Source: Bryum argenteum
Lineage: Eukaryota > Streptophyta > Bryopsida > Bryales > Bryaceae
Direction of reading: 5' to 3'
Assembly (NCBI GenBank): GCA_037043015.1
Contig: CM073326.1
Span: 17,058,345 to 17,122,344, forward strand
Length of the DNA stretch: 64,000 nucleotides
In this document: positions 36,155-48,540 of the stretch, piece by piece
Layout: each line of letters begins with the position of its first letter
Position numbering within the stretch: position 1 is the first letter of the stretch
Position numbers and translations under genes: made by a program
Notes under the pieces: model-generated
The model's database searches: none
What the model saw: only the letters and a program-made list of their open reading frames with translations
Told to the model about the DNA's origin: nothing

Positions 36155-36980
36155 GCTTTAAATAAAATATGTTGTGCTCTGGAATCGTGAAGGTTGAGAT
36201 ACCTGCTCTTTTATGTAGTTAGAAACTGTTGTACATAACACTCCCAAGGTCACCTCTAAATTTCAAAAATAAAACTTGGAAGTAGGAAGTATGAAGAAAG
36301 TGCTCTTGAAGTGAAAAGTTATACCATATAGAGTAACTTTATTTTCACAAGCAACCTTAGGATTTATGAAATCCCAAAGGAACTAGGGAATGGGAATGTT
36401 TATCCTATACGAATATGTATTGTAATTGAGTATACCAGATAAATGAAAGTTTGTACTAGATGAATAAGAAAGATTCTCCAATCCACTCATCCTAGTGACG
36501 AAAGAGAGGCTGAGAAAAACCAAATAGGCCAAGATTAGGCAAAATGATGTTCGACATTTTACCAAAAAAATTGAGAAAAATATTCCAACATGCAATGAAC
36601 AAACTTCCAATTTCATAAAGTCATGATTCTTGATGTTTTGGTAAACTCATCAATCAAAGTTGTGTCTAGGTTTCAACTTTGGTACTCAATGGATGCAATA
36701 TCTAAAGAAAAAGATCCGTGATAACCCGTACATGATAGGACCTATTTATTATAGTCACTAAAGTTCATAACTCATAGCATCCGTGAAATACTTCAATTTC
36801 TTGTACTAAAATGCTCCACGGTAGAAGTATCTATTTTTGTGCATTTAAGAGGTTCACATACTTGGAGTGATGAATGAGTTAAATTTATAGGAAATAGCAG
36901 ATAGATTTGCCAAAGTTCCCCTACTTTTATGGTATTTTTGAACACTCACAAATACAACCACAAATTATAGAAGTGACTAA
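36155..36980. other. Spacer between Harbinger element and its MITE
   Basis: AT-rich, no gene recognised. The last three bases (36978-36980, TAA) are the left target duplication of the MITE. Confidence 0.45.
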
Positions 36981-37406
36981 AAGTATGTTCCCACTTGGCC
37001 TTAGAGGTGGTGTTAGAAGGTGGTCTTATCTCCTTAAAAGAGTGTGTGTCCACACCTACATTCTTTAGTAATTACCAATCCTACATGGATGCCCACATGG
37101 CCACTCTAAAACTTGGAGGACAAAAGATATTAGCTAGTATTTGGGAGGACAAAAGATAGTTGAGCATTAGTGGGCAAGTGTTAAGGAAGCACCACAATTA
37201 GAAATATTCTCAAGTTTTGAAGACTTAAGAGTGGTCTTAGTTAATGGGGCTTTTGAGGAGCCATTATGTAATTGAGGCTACTTTTCAAGACACTTTTCCA
37301 AGCCTCATTGATGAGGCCTTCCCTAAGAATAAGGAATTTCCCCAAAATTGTGGAGGTCTTAAGTTTTAATGTATACTCTTATCAAAGGCCAGGTGGGAAG
37401 GGGCCT
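36981..37406. mobile_element. Harbinger-type MITE, 426 bp, TAA duplication
   Basis: Ends are AAGTATGTTCCCACTTGGCC on the left and, reverse-complemented, AGGCCCCTTCCCACCTGGCC on the right. TAA occurs directly outside both ends (36978-36980 and 37407-37409). The termini share TTCCCACxTGGC with the complete Harbinger at 30110-36151, so that transposase is a good candidate to mobilise it. It has no coding capacity. Confidence 0.88.
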
Positions 37407-37409
37407 TAA

Positions 37410-38144
37410 CATACGTATACCTTCAGTCATTCAACCTACTCCATGTACATAAGATGAACATGCAATCTTAGGGAAATCTTCAAATTAATAAGAATGTAGG
37501 TTGCCCGAGTTTAGGATCTCCTACCGTAATCTTCCTCCAATAGCTTGACATGCATCATTGCCACGGTACTATACCGACTCCAATTTCTTCTATAATACCA
37601 TGCAGTAATCCTCTTCCAATACCTTGACGTGCATCATCGGCACAAGTACTAAACCTTCTGCAATATGTTTATTACTCTTGCGAAGTTCCAACTCTGTAAG
37701 TTATTCACGAAAGCTCTTGTTACAGCTATTGTTCTCCTAATCCAGCCATTGTGGTTTAATTGGAGGCAAAGAATCAAATATAGCTGCCAACGGTACACAA
37801 GAGATAGAGGAAGTGGCCCAAATGCCAAGGTAACATGGACATACTAAATACTATGACGTGATGGAAAACATGAGTTCATGTTGCAGTTAAAATTACATGA
37901 GTGTGCGTTGGAAAGAACGTGAAATGAAAAAAGCAATCTGACACACCTAACACAAACTACTTGCTTATCCTCCACAACTTGGTGCACATCTCAAGTAGAG
38001 TAAGAACAAAGCCAAATGCATCTTAGCAAAACTCTGTTAAGCAAAATACAGTGGAAGAACTAAACAACTCTCCTATAAATGATTCAATTTACAACTGTAG
38101 CTTGCTGGGAAAGGTCAAAAACTTTCCTGATCAAGCAAGCAAGC
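37410..38144. other. Intergenic, 3' flank of THO1 gene
   Basis: No gene recognised. A short tandem-like pair (TACCATGCAGTAATCCTCTT and ATTGCCACGGTACTATACCG phrases repeated near 37515 and 37605) suggests a degenerate duplication of about 70 bp. Confidence 0.35.
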
Positions 38145-40672
38145 TCAGTCTTCCGGTAGAGGCCGCTTCTTCCCACTACGAAGCTCCGACTTGGGAGTAG
38201 TAGGAGGAGGCTCAGAGACTGGCTTGGACTTAGGAGTACTAGAAGGAGGAGGCTCAGAGACTAGCTTGGCTTTAGGAGTACTGGAAGGAGGAGGCTCAGA
38301 GACCGGTTTAGATTTAGGAGTTTCGGCGACTGATTTGGGTGGAGAAGGAGAAAGTTCAGCTTTCTTATCTTCTGTTTGAGCTCGTTCTGGTTCTAGCTTC
38401 GCAGCCTCTTCCACCGGTTCCGCCATCGTCTCTGGCTCTGGCTCCGGCTCTACCTCTCCTGCTACAGCAGGACCTTGTGCGTCCATCGGTGTTGCCTCCT
38501 CTGTATCTTGCGCTGGTGTCATTGCGTCCCCGCCATCCGTTAAATTTACGCCCGTTGCTGCATTGCCTGTTGCATCCTCCGTCTGAACACCAGGTCATTT
38601 AATGTATGCAATCTCGGGTTGCTACATGATCATGGCAATTCCTCGCCATTGCACTCATCGAGGTTTGAAAATACAGAAAGTACACAACTGTACACTAACT
38701 ATGATAAGGCTGTAACATAATACACAAGGTGAATGTATATAACGAGAATGAAGACATCATACTCGTTCAGACACCCATAGTCGGAGATTCTATCCATCGA
38801 AGTATTAGTGTTGTTGGTTCGAGAGAGTAGGGAATCCTTGATGTTGACTTTGTAGCATATTACGAAGGTGAATGTGTATACCGACAATAAATTCATTTAC
38901 TAAAAATAGAAGACGCCCATACTTGGGAGTCGGTGAATCCATCCCTGTAGCGTTCTCGGTTCGATAGTAAAGGAACAGTAAATGTCATAGTTAGTGTAAG
39001 ACTAAATGCATACAGGAGATGTAGACCTCGATATAAAGAGATGGTGATAAATCATTACCTGGGCACGGCTGGGAGTGTACTCCTCCTCTTTCTTCACACC
39101 CTTGGCTCTCGGTTTGTCCGGAGTCTTGTAAAGCGAGCTGCGGACTTCGGGAGTGAGAAGCTCAGGGGGAACAACACCCATGATTTTCATGTCGGAGTAT
39201 CTCGACAAGGCCTCAAGGTCTTGTCTGGCAGCAAATCTGAGGCCCTTCCAGCAATAGACTTTGTTGTTCTTGTGATGATACTCTTCCTCGATGCCTGCTT
39301 CGGGATCCAGATCTTCAGCAAGGGGCTTGAAGTAGTCCACGAGAGGAGGCATTTTGGCTCGTTTCGCATCGGTAATTGCATTAGGGTTATCCTCTGACCA
39401 CTTCCAGAGACGGGAGAGCTCTTTGTTTCCAAGTCGCCACCTAGGTTTCCTCCTTGGAGCCTCGGCAACCTTTTTATTCTCCTGCACAGATTTCTCAAAT
39501 GGAGTGCAACCATCACGTTTCCACCACACCCAGTTCTTGTCCCGCTCCAAAATATGCTCAATGGCAGCCAAAAACTCCTTCGCTTTCGGAGGCGTGGTCC
39601 TCAGCAGCTTCTTCACACGGTCTTCATGTACCTTGAGCTCCTCTCGGATCACCTCTCGGGGTCCATCTTTCTCAGCCTTCCCCGTCGGAGTCTTCAAGAA
39701 ATCAAACACAATCAAACACTGCACCAGAACATGCCTACGAAATCCAGGGTCCTTGAGCTCCAAGCTCATAAGATTACTGCTCGTCAAATACTTGATATTG
39801 AACGTGGAGTCATCGTCATCCCCATCCAGACTTAAGCTCTCGTCTTCCTCACCCAAGGGCTGCACTTCAAAAGCCTCCAGAACAGTGCTCAAATTCGCTG
39901 AAAATGTCTGCCACTTCGTAGGGTGAGTCAAGCTCAACGGTGTCGAGAAGTACTCTTGTAAGCTCCAGAACGTCTTGTAAAAGCTAAAGTCGATAGCTAC
40001 ACCATCCCCAGGCGCTTCTTTCTCGTACTTCGTCTCATTCGAGGTATTAAAAACTCCTTTGATGTTCACAGCAGATCTCTCAGAGAGCGGGAAAAAGTGA
40101 GCTAAGAACATCAAAATTCTACCACAGAAAACGACATCGTTTGTCTTGGATAATCTTCGGAGGAGCTGATTGCAAGTCCGTAACATAACGAGCTTCCCTC
40201 GATTAAAAAGCTCCAGCTTTCCTAGAGTTTCTTGCTTCCCTTCTATGTAACCGAAAACCTCCTTGCAGTCTTTGATCGTGGAAACCTCAGTCAAATCCTC
40301 GAGTAATTGAAAAATCATACCTCCTTCGACGTTGCCCTTCTCGCAGAGATACAGCACAATGTCAAGCAGTCGAGTGAGAAGTCCGTTGCCGTCATCGTTC
40401 GGTGCCGATCCTCGTCCGTACTGCATGACGGATTTCTTGTTTTCGACTGCGGCACTGACAAGCTCCTCGAGAAGCGTACGTAGGCCATTCTCCAGAAGCT
40501 GATTCTCGTCTTGTACGAGTACCGTCTGCTTCTGTGGCTTCACGGCTTCTACCATTGTCGCGACTGCCGTCTGTGATGCAGGTAATGGCTTCGCTATTGC
40601 CCCTCGAAAAACCTCCAGAAGTCGCGTCCGGTCGCCGTGGTAGGCCAGCGCAACGGAGTCCTGAATCTCCAT
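38145..40672 (-). CDS. THO1: THO complex subunit 1 (HPR1/THOC1)
   Basis: Two coding exons on the minus strand, 40672-39059 (538 codons) and 38582-38145 (145 codons plus stop), join in phase 0 (CAG|GTAATG, TTCAG|ACG). The 683-residue protein is the HPR1 subunit of THO/TREX, which couples transcription to mRNP packaging and nuclear export; in plants it also affects small-RNA production. The THOC1 core is clear: an N-terminal helical part (residues 1-200), FSFYKTFWSLQEYFSTPLSL near 240, FRRHVLVQCLIVFDFLKTP near 320, and the signature WVWWKRDGCTPFEK near 390 followed by LWKWSEDNPNA. The second exon encodes a low-complexity acidic tail with three Pro/Ser/Lys repeats (SKPVSEPPPSSTPK type). The tail is longer and more repetitive than I expect from the family; boundaries rest on splice consensus. 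Confidence 0.9.
38722..38985. repeat. Degenerate direct duplication inside the THO1 intron
   Basis: Two blocks of about 125 bp, beginning AAGGTGAATGTATATAACGA (38728) and AAGGTGAATGTGTATACCGA (38865), share order: CCCATA, GGAGTCGG, ATCCATC and GGTTCGA with a following run of A/G. It is non-coding. Confidence 0.55.
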
Positions 40673-41596
40673 GGCTTCTAACCCTAATGAGACTCCCTGG
40701 CAACTCCTAATCTGTCATTCTCACTGAGAACTCAAATCATCGACCTTCTGGAAAGACTAGCAGATTCGCGCAACCTGTAAAATTTGATCAACCCTAATTT
40801 CTGAATTCACGGAACAACTGATTATAAACTGCACTGTGAGCGTTGTACACAGCCCTGATGGTTCTAGAGTTTGAGAATTTGATTGCCGTCCGTTTCCAAT
40901 CGACCTGATTTGAAAGAGATTGCAACATTCACGAAATGCAATCGTTTTGATCCGGATTTTTGCTGGAAATTTGAAGACTACAATGTAAGTGATCGTTCGA
41001 GCTGCGCATCCATGGTCGATGCGAAATTACGACAAGCGGTGCTCGTCGCTATCCATCGATTGATCGATGCAGGGGCCTCTGTCTCTCACTCCTCGCTAAA
41101 CCCTAAACGAAGGGTTTGTGGATGAATTCTCAAAGGATGAAATTTCATTTCTTCGCTTGACGTCGTTGAAAATGCAATCAATATTTACCTTAGACAACCT
41201 TTTATCATTCATTAGTTGGGAGGTGCAATTTTGACTCAACCTTATTTTTGAAAATTCTCACATCTTATTCTATGTTTGGTTAATATAATGATCTTTCTCA
41301 ATTCTGTTCATTTTTGAGGAATTTAGTGATACAAGCTTGAATCATCAAATTCTAGCGGAGCCGCCTTGCAATAGAACCTAAAGCCTATCGTCTACAATCA
41401 ATACTCCTTGTAAATTTGGTTCTTATTCACCTCGGTCTCAGAAGTATTTTGCAAATTAAATTATAAGAATTTTAAGTCAACTTGGTTTTGTATTTATATT
41501 CCAATATTCAACTTTCATAGTAAGATCGTGTTTAATGTGTCCTCAAAATAGACTCTCTAGAATCCTCCAAGGACTGATTTGGGATGTTACAAAACT
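40673..41596. other. THO1 5' flank
   Basis: Presumed 5' UTR and promoter of THO1. A telo-box AAACCCTAAACG at 41098-41109, and CTAACCCTAAT at about 40679, are motifs often found upstream of plant genes active in dividing cells. No other gene is supported. Confidence 0.4.
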
Positions 41597-42618
41597 TTAA
41601 CTCTTAAATCTCCAAGGGGGGTCTAGAGCCTATGAACATAATTTTCTGCAAAGTGTCATAAATGAAAATGAAGGCAAGCTATCTAGATCTTAACCTTACA
41701 ATCTTGTGGTATACTTGTTGTAGGTCACGTACATCAATTTTGGAGTCATGCAACCTCATAGATTGGGAGATCATAACATATTGGTACTTAAAAAAGATCA
41801 CGTTATTTCAGCATTCTCACTTTGAAGAGAAAACGCTATTTACAAAATATTGCAGTGAAAAATTCACCAATTACGAAGTTGTCCAAACTCATCTCAACAA
41901 CACTCATGTACAAAAGAATACATCAAAAAGAAAATTTTAAAAAAAATAATTAAAACAATTTATTTTTTTTAAAAAATTTAAAAAAAATCTTGGCTCAAAT
42001 AATAGCCTTACAAGGGTGAAAGCTGCCAAAATATTCACTAAGGAAAAAGGGTCCAAATCTACACCCCTTGCACTCAAATTCTTGCCTTATCTTCAAAACA
42101 CATTCAACTGGCTCAAGGTATTTACCACATAAATTATACTCTATTTGGAACCTATCCAAAAAAATGAAGTTGAAATCCTATTGTAGATGAAGGAATAGCT
42201 CCTTAAATCATTCACTTTATCACTTAGTTTCATTGTAGAAACATCACTAAAAATCTAGTATCAAAAGTATATGGATTAAAGATCTTCCAACTACAAAGCT
42301 GTTATATTTCATTTTAAAATCATAATCATGTAAAAAAATTCATGAAAAACTATTATTGACTTACCATAATTGCCTCAAGATGGTAAAACATGCTCCATGT
42401 TTGAAAACTCAAAACGAAAAGTTGCCTTCACTAACATGCATGCCATTTATTCATAATTCATTGCATGGATTTGAAATTTTTACCACACAAACTAAACTTG
42501 ATTTGGGACCCAACCCAAGTGACTTTGTTTGAAATAGAATATGCACAAAGAAGTTATGGCTCTTCAAAGTTTCTGCCTTTCATACGAAATGTCATTCTAC
42601 CACATCTTGGGTATTAAA
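41597..42618 (+). mobile_element. TTAACCCCTAA-type element, group A, copy 3
   Basis: Left end TTAACTCTTAAATCTCCAAG and right end CTTGGGTATTAA are diverged termini. The interior aligns with the copies at 16429 and 43340 (GTCATAAATGAAAATGAAGG, CTCATAGATTG, CACAAACTAAACTTGATTTG). It is non-coding. Confidence 0.55.
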
Positions 42619-43195
42619 TTGGGTATCTTAGACATCTATAGTTATTTAGGTAAATTGATAGGCTTGCAAATTAAATTCTAAAAGCCCATATTAAAGCCCC
42701 GTCAAGATCAACATAAGAACTGCAAGTTGTCATATGTTATTATTTTTCTTCTTGCTTCTAACATGGTACACAAGATCAACTATTTGTTTATAAGTCTAAG
42801 TAAAATCATGAGATCATAATGGAAATAAAATTTCTATAAGAATCGTATGTTTTGTACGCAAGATGCAATTATAGGTGATTAGGTGAGTATTACTCAAAAT
42901 AATGGTGTAGTTGATTTATCTAAATTAAAGAGGCATGCTAAGACGCATGTAAGTTCACTACAATCTCAACAAAGGTATGAATAAAAATATGGGAATTTTT
43001 TATGATATAATTTGTCTTGAGGAAGGCCAAAGGATTGAAAGATGTGGCTTTATGAGGTAATGACAATTGGAGTCATTACAAGCACACAATGTTTTACAAT
43101 TGAGCTCTATTCTTTTATATATATTGACGTAAGAAGAGAATATCATATAACCTTTCATTGATTGATTTATTGTTTGCGTCTTAAGAACAAAAACA
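42619..43195. other. Intergenic interval, no gene recognised
   Basis: AT-rich; no open frame or repeat of note. Confidence 0.4.
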
Positions 43196-43295
43196 CGAGA
43201 CCCTATGGGTTGGCATGAATATAGTGTCCGTTCGACCTACTCTTGCTGATATGCCCACGGGACATACCAACATTGGTATAGGACTTGTATCTTAA
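43196..43295 (-). mobile_element. Retroposon 3' tail, copy 4
   Basis: On the minus strand it contains AAGAGTAGGTCGAACGGACA and CAACCCATAGGGTCTCGTG, closely matching the copy at 13368-13470. The tail is short and A/T-rich (TTTTTGTTCTT). Confidence 0.45.
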
Positions 43296-43339
43296 CATTA
43301 TATATGCAATATATGATTTCTTCACTAAAATGCATACCA

Positions 43340-44311
43340 TTAACCCCTAAACGGCCTTGGGATATTTTTAGCCAAAAAATCATTTTTGAGAAAAGTGTTA
43401 TAAAAAACCTATATAGATCTTGAGCGTACTAACTTCTAATATACTTGTTGTAGTCTAGATATGTGGACCAGAACTTGATTCATGGGACCTCATAGATTGT
43501 ACTGATCATAATATATCAGTGCGCAAAACAAGCTGCAAAATACCATCATTTTCACTTTGAAGTGAAAGTACTACCAACATTAAATTTGCAGTAAAAAATC
43601 AGCTTATAGGTAGTCATATATCTCCATCTTAAGAAGAAAGTTTTGAACCAAAAATTTCATCAAAAAATTACCTTGGGTCAAATAGTAGCCTTGCAATGGT
43701 AAAACTGCCAAAAAAATTACAAAGCAAAAATAGTACAAAACTAGACCCCTTGCACTCAAATCCATACGTTATGTTCAATATATCCTTGATCGGGTCAAAG
43801 TTTCTTCCACTAAAAGTTGACGATTATTGAAATCCAATTCAAAAAATAAAGTCAAAATCTATTAGTAGATGAAGGAGATATACCTCTTCAAAAATCATCC
43901 ATTCTTACACTATTTTCATTAGAGATGCGTCATTGCAAAGCCAATCGTAAATTTATTTTGATCAAGAAACTCCTAACTCCAAAGTTTCTAGGATGCACCT
44001 AAGTATTACATTCATGCAAAAAAAGTTTAAGAAAAACTAAGCCTGATTTCACATAATTGGCTTGCAATCGTTAAACATGTCAAATGTTTGAAAACCAAAA
44101 AACATAAGATCCCTTCACTAAAATGCATGCCATTTATTCAGACTTATTGTATGGGTGTGAAATGTTTACTACACAAACTAGACTTGATTTGAGACCGAAC
44201 CCAATTGATTTCTTCTAAAACAGAACCCGGATGAAGAAGTTATGGCTCTTCAAAAAAATTGCCCTTCATCCTAAATGTTGTCTTTCGACATTGGGGACGT
44301 TTAGGGATTAA
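43340..44311 (+). mobile_element. TTAACCCCTAA-terminal element, group A, best-preserved copy
   Basis: 972 bp with left end TTAACCCCTAAACGGCCTTG and right end GGGGACGTTTAGGGATTAA, an inverted pair. The interior carries all group A landmarks in order. No open frame is long enough for a transposase, so it is a MITE-like passenger. No target duplication is obvious; flanks are TGCATACCA and TCAATACTT. Confidence 0.7.
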
Positions 44312-44674
44312 TCAATACTTTAATTGATGGGTTAGAGACTTATCATACAAATTGAACTTAATTTGAGATCAACGCAATGGATTTTGTCAAAAACAAACTT
44401 TGGATGAAGATAATTAGGTTTTTTAATAAATTAAGTTCTCCATCAAATTTTTTTTACATCATCTTTATGACATGAGGAGAACCTATATGAGAGTGAAAAA
44501 TAAGTTTTTAGAGAGAGCATAAAAGAGACTTGATAAATGTTCTATATCTACCCCTAATCAACCAAGAAAGTCAAAATGACTTTTTGCTATTTCAAGCATT
44601 TCAGATGAAGCGGTTATAATTAATATTGTAACTAAGATTTTCACTCAGTACTCCCTTTGTTGCGAAGTTTATGT
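44312..44674. other. Left flank of the MULE
   Basis: AT-rich, no gene seen. Confidence 0.4.
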
Positions 44675-44684
44675 GGACATTTGT
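44675..44684 (+). repeat. Left target-site duplication of the MULE
   Basis: GGACATTTGT here and at 52516-52525 are identical and lie immediately outside the two inverted ends. Mutator elements duplicate about 9 bp, so one of the ten bases may match by chance. Confidence 0.85.
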
Positions 44685-44783
44685 GGCGTGGACAGGATAT
44701 CCCCCAAGCTGGGACTTACCACGCCGCTTGCGTGGATGAATGCCGTCGAAGTTCACATCCAACGGCGAAGTGTCGCTCATGTT

Positions 44784-44815
44784 GCAATACCTGCCGCACA
44801 ATATTTGCCACGACC
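44784..44815 (+). promoter_or_regulatory. Subterminal motif of the MULE, left side
   Basis: GCAATACCTGCCGCACAATA followed by TTTGCCAC. The same string, with few changes, is the core of the tandem array at 48541-48766. It recurs inverted at 45072-45085 and 52230-52243, and in a weaker form near 45154. Position and repetition suggest a protein-binding site; this is inference. Confidence 0.4.
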
Positions 44816-45564
44816 AATAGAATTTATTTTTTTGGCTGCCCAAAGTTTGAACTAGGTTAGGGTTTGAAGGAGGTGTGAGTGTAGGATTTACGCGTCCCCA
44901 AACCACTCTTTCCTTTATGAAATGGATGGATGTGGAATGTGGGTCCTAGGATGTGAAACTACGGAACAAACTATATAACATGTTTGTACTGATTTAGGGT
45001 TCCTTTCTTCACTTGTAACTTGGAGCATGAGACGAGGGCGTGGACAGGGAGATCCAAGGCACATTTATTTTGCGGCAGGTATTGCATTATCTTCCGTGTC
45101 CTTCATTTACGCAAGCATGGAAGGTGTCCAAAGACTATATAGCATACTATGTTGTGCCAGGTATTGCATAGTTGATGTGATTACTTTTCATAATGTGTTT
45201 GTGGAATTAATTTACGCGTCCCCAAACCACTAAAAGAACATATTTTAAACAATAAAACATAATATAATTAAACAATAAAACACATTTGTGTAGGTCAATT
45301 ATAACACTATAGCTCACATATAAAATGTTTTTTCTTTGTATGATTTAGCTGAATTTCTTAAAGTTTATGTTTTATTGTTTACAATATGTTCTTTTTTTGT
45401 TCCACAATTGATTTCCTTAAGTTTTCCATAAATGTGAATGTTTGAAGCCTATTGTATGGATTGATTGAATGTAATGTAGAATTCATGGCCATGTTAGTTT
45501 CCGAGTGTGTTGAAGTTTCAATTAACATTATTTTTTGTTGGTTTTGTAAGGTAAGATAAGTACC

Positions 45565-48116
45565 ATGGGCAAAAAAAAAGAGATACCATGTATTCAATAT
45601 CCAAGTGAAGGTCCTATTCATTACGAAGATTTGGTATGGACTCAAGGGACGAGACGCGGTACAAAAGACTCGTCTATTTGTACAGTGATGACGGCGTATA
45701 TTTTGTGGGAACGAATCAATGACTTTATTGTTGGGCAAGTCATGGACGATGGTTCTTCAGTTGAATGGGCCAAGGAAGATACGAAGGACAACAAGAGAGA
45801 GGTCAAACGCATACAATTAACTTCATCTATTATTCAAACATGGTATGTAATTTCATTTGTTTATTTGTTTGTTTATTATTTAGTACCCCATTTAATGAAA
45901 AATACAAAAATATTATTATAATTGAAATTGAATTAACTACTTGTATTTTTTAGGTTTTATTTTCCTTACGGAAAAGAAGATCACCGATTTGATCCTAAAC
46001 ATAAAAAATCCAAGAAAATGGGATGTTTAGCACGATTTGCTGTGAGGCAATTACTATTATATCCTCATATTGGTGAGGTTATCTACTACCATAGTGACCA
46101 TACCAGGGAAAATGGTGAAGTTGCACATGGATTGATGGATCCTGATTCAATAGCGAGGAGAAGTGAGGTAGCTCCTCGAATATCTGAAGATTTGAAGACA
46201 TGGCTTATTAAACGGTTGGATGATGGACTTACGGCCAGACAAGTTTTTGAAGAACATAAGAAGGTATGGTATGAATGTTGGACAAAAAATAGAAAACATT
46301 CGAAGGACAACTCTTTACTTCTTAAGCATGTTCGTTATTATGAGTATCAAAGAAAAAAAAGTATTTGGTACAGGCATAAAAATGCATTGATGAGTGTGAA
46401 TATGTGGAGGTTGGAAAATCTTGATGCAGTATTCTACTTTCAAAATGGTGACGCTTCAAACGATGTTCCTTTCACTATTGGTATTCAAACACCATGGCAA
46501 AAAGCAACTCTTTTGAAATATGGAAAAGATGGATGTATTTCTATGGATGCAACCTTTGGCACAAATGATATGATGTACCACTTGTTTACTTTAGTGGTTT
46601 TTGATGAGTGGCACAACGGAATCCCGATTGCATGGGTTATCACATCACGACAAAGAGAAGATGATATTTATGATTGGTTGTGGGCACTAAAGTTGTTTAT
46701 TAACAACGAGGACTCTGATTGGAAACCGTCGTGTTTCATAGTAGACGATGCAATTCAAGAAAGAGAAGCAATCAAGTAAGTATCTTATTGTTTTTTTTTT
46801 TTTTTTTTTTGTGCATTTGGTGTAATTACATTTAAGATAGAATGTTTTATTGGTTGGCAATGAAATTATAATTCTGATTTTGATGTTCTTGTAGGAAAGT
46901 GTGGAATGATGCAAAAATTTACTTATGTGCATTCCATGTTATGAAGAATTGGAAAGAAAAATGTAAAACAAGAATACCGGGTGACAGTTTTGCAAAGTGG
47001 GAAGTATTTTGGGAAATGCAACAAGTGTTGTACCTGAGCATTGAGTACAAAGAAACTGAAGAGCATTTTATTGAACGGGCTAAGATTGCTATGAATAAGA
47101 TATTCGAAGAGTATGATGTACCTTCTATTAAAATATATTTTGAAAAACACTATGCCAAGATATATGGTACGTCTCTCTAACTTCTTTGACTTCAGAAGTT
47201 TTATTTTGCATGGATTATCTTGTTTTATCCTTTATTTCATTTTTGTCATAAATCTACATTGGTTTCCAATTTTTGAGTTTTAATTATAACTTATATCTTT
47301 ATATGCGAGTTATGGCTCGTTGGTTTTGCGTCGATTACCTCATGCAAACCAGGATACCAACAACTGAGTATCGAGTCTTACCATAGTGCTTTAAAGAGAT
47401 GGCTTAGTGAATTCACAAGAGGAGCGTCGGGAAGAAGACTAGATTGGTTGGTGTGGCGTTTAACAAAATCTATTGTTACTCACTATATGTACATTGAAGA
47501 ACAAAAGCTCAAAGGTTTCATTCCAAACAAGAAAGTTGAAGCAATCGTCTGCAAGGGTATTGAGAAAGCCCGTCACATTCCTAATGATGATGTCCTAGAA
47601 CCAACATCTTGGGAGAATCAATGGATAGTGAAGTCTCAAACCCCTAGAACTATCATTCAGTGGTATGTATTTAGAGGAAATCCATTTGTAGATTACGCTT
47701 GTTGTTCTTGTGAACATGCTTTGAGAGGTAATTTTTGCAAACATCAGATTGCTATTCTTCTGAAGTTTTTGCCAGATTGCCGTGAGAGTTCCATATTAGA
47801 ATATTGTGGAACTTACTATGGCACTCAACGCGGCGGCTTAGAGGCTTTGTGTTTGTTTTCGAAGCCAAATGAAATCAGTGATTTCGAAGAAGAATTGGAA
47901 GAAGGCGCAAACGGTGATGGATACAGAGAAGAAGAAAAACATAGTAATACTGATGATGAGGCAATTACAAATACATTGACAGGTACGACCCCAGAAAGAG
48001 TTGCATTGAGGATGAAACAACTTCTAGAGGAGATACAAGAAGAGTGTGTTACGGGAGGAATGTTGTTGATGCAACATACGAACGCAACAATTCTTGAGAG
48101 GCTACATGCGATGTGA
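45565..48116 (+). pseudogene. MULE transposase, spliced, with one apparent frameshift
   Basis: Exons 45565-45842, 45954-46775, 46895-47166 and 47310-48116 join at GT-AG sites with consistent phases, to about 725 residues once the frame is followed. The transposase cuts and joins the element's ends in the nucleus. The DDE residues are visible: Asp in SMDATFGTN, Asp in CFIVDDA, and Glu in SIESYHSALK. AKIYLCAFHVMKNW is the usual conserved block between the second and third. A SWIM zinc finger, CSCEHALRGNFCKH, follows near the C-terminus. In the last exon the splice leads into one frame (MARWFCVDYLM) that stops at 47384-47386, while the IESYH part is in another; a net +1 shift lies between about 47330 and 47366. 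This is decay or a sequence error. Confidence 0.82.
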
Positions 48117-48540
48117 GAAATTTACGAAGATCAAATGCGGTTGGTTCACTTCACCCTAATGTACGTTTTGAAGAAAGGACGGATATTACTTCAAAATCTA
48201 TCAAGGGACGAGGAGACCATATGGAGATTTACATAGGGAGGGAACAGGAGGAGAGCAAGAAAGAATAGGGGTGAGTAGTATAGTACAGGTATAAGATACT
48301 TATTATATACTATGTTTTCAATGTGTTTTTATAAGCATTATTCTTATTGATTTCCATGCAAGTTTAATTTTTATAAGTATTTTCAAACAAGCTACAATTT
48401 CGTAAAATTTTAATTTCATTTATTTTGTATGTTATTTATCTATGTTCATTGAATACAAATTATATGAATATAATTTGTTGATGTCATTTCTCATGTCATT
48501 GCTTTAGAGACTTGCATTTCTACAAATACCAAGAAAATGA

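Noticed and set aside
40883-41125. An 80-codon plus-strand frame upstream of THO1
   Set aside because: It has no motif, lies in the THO1 5' flank and has no supporting structure.
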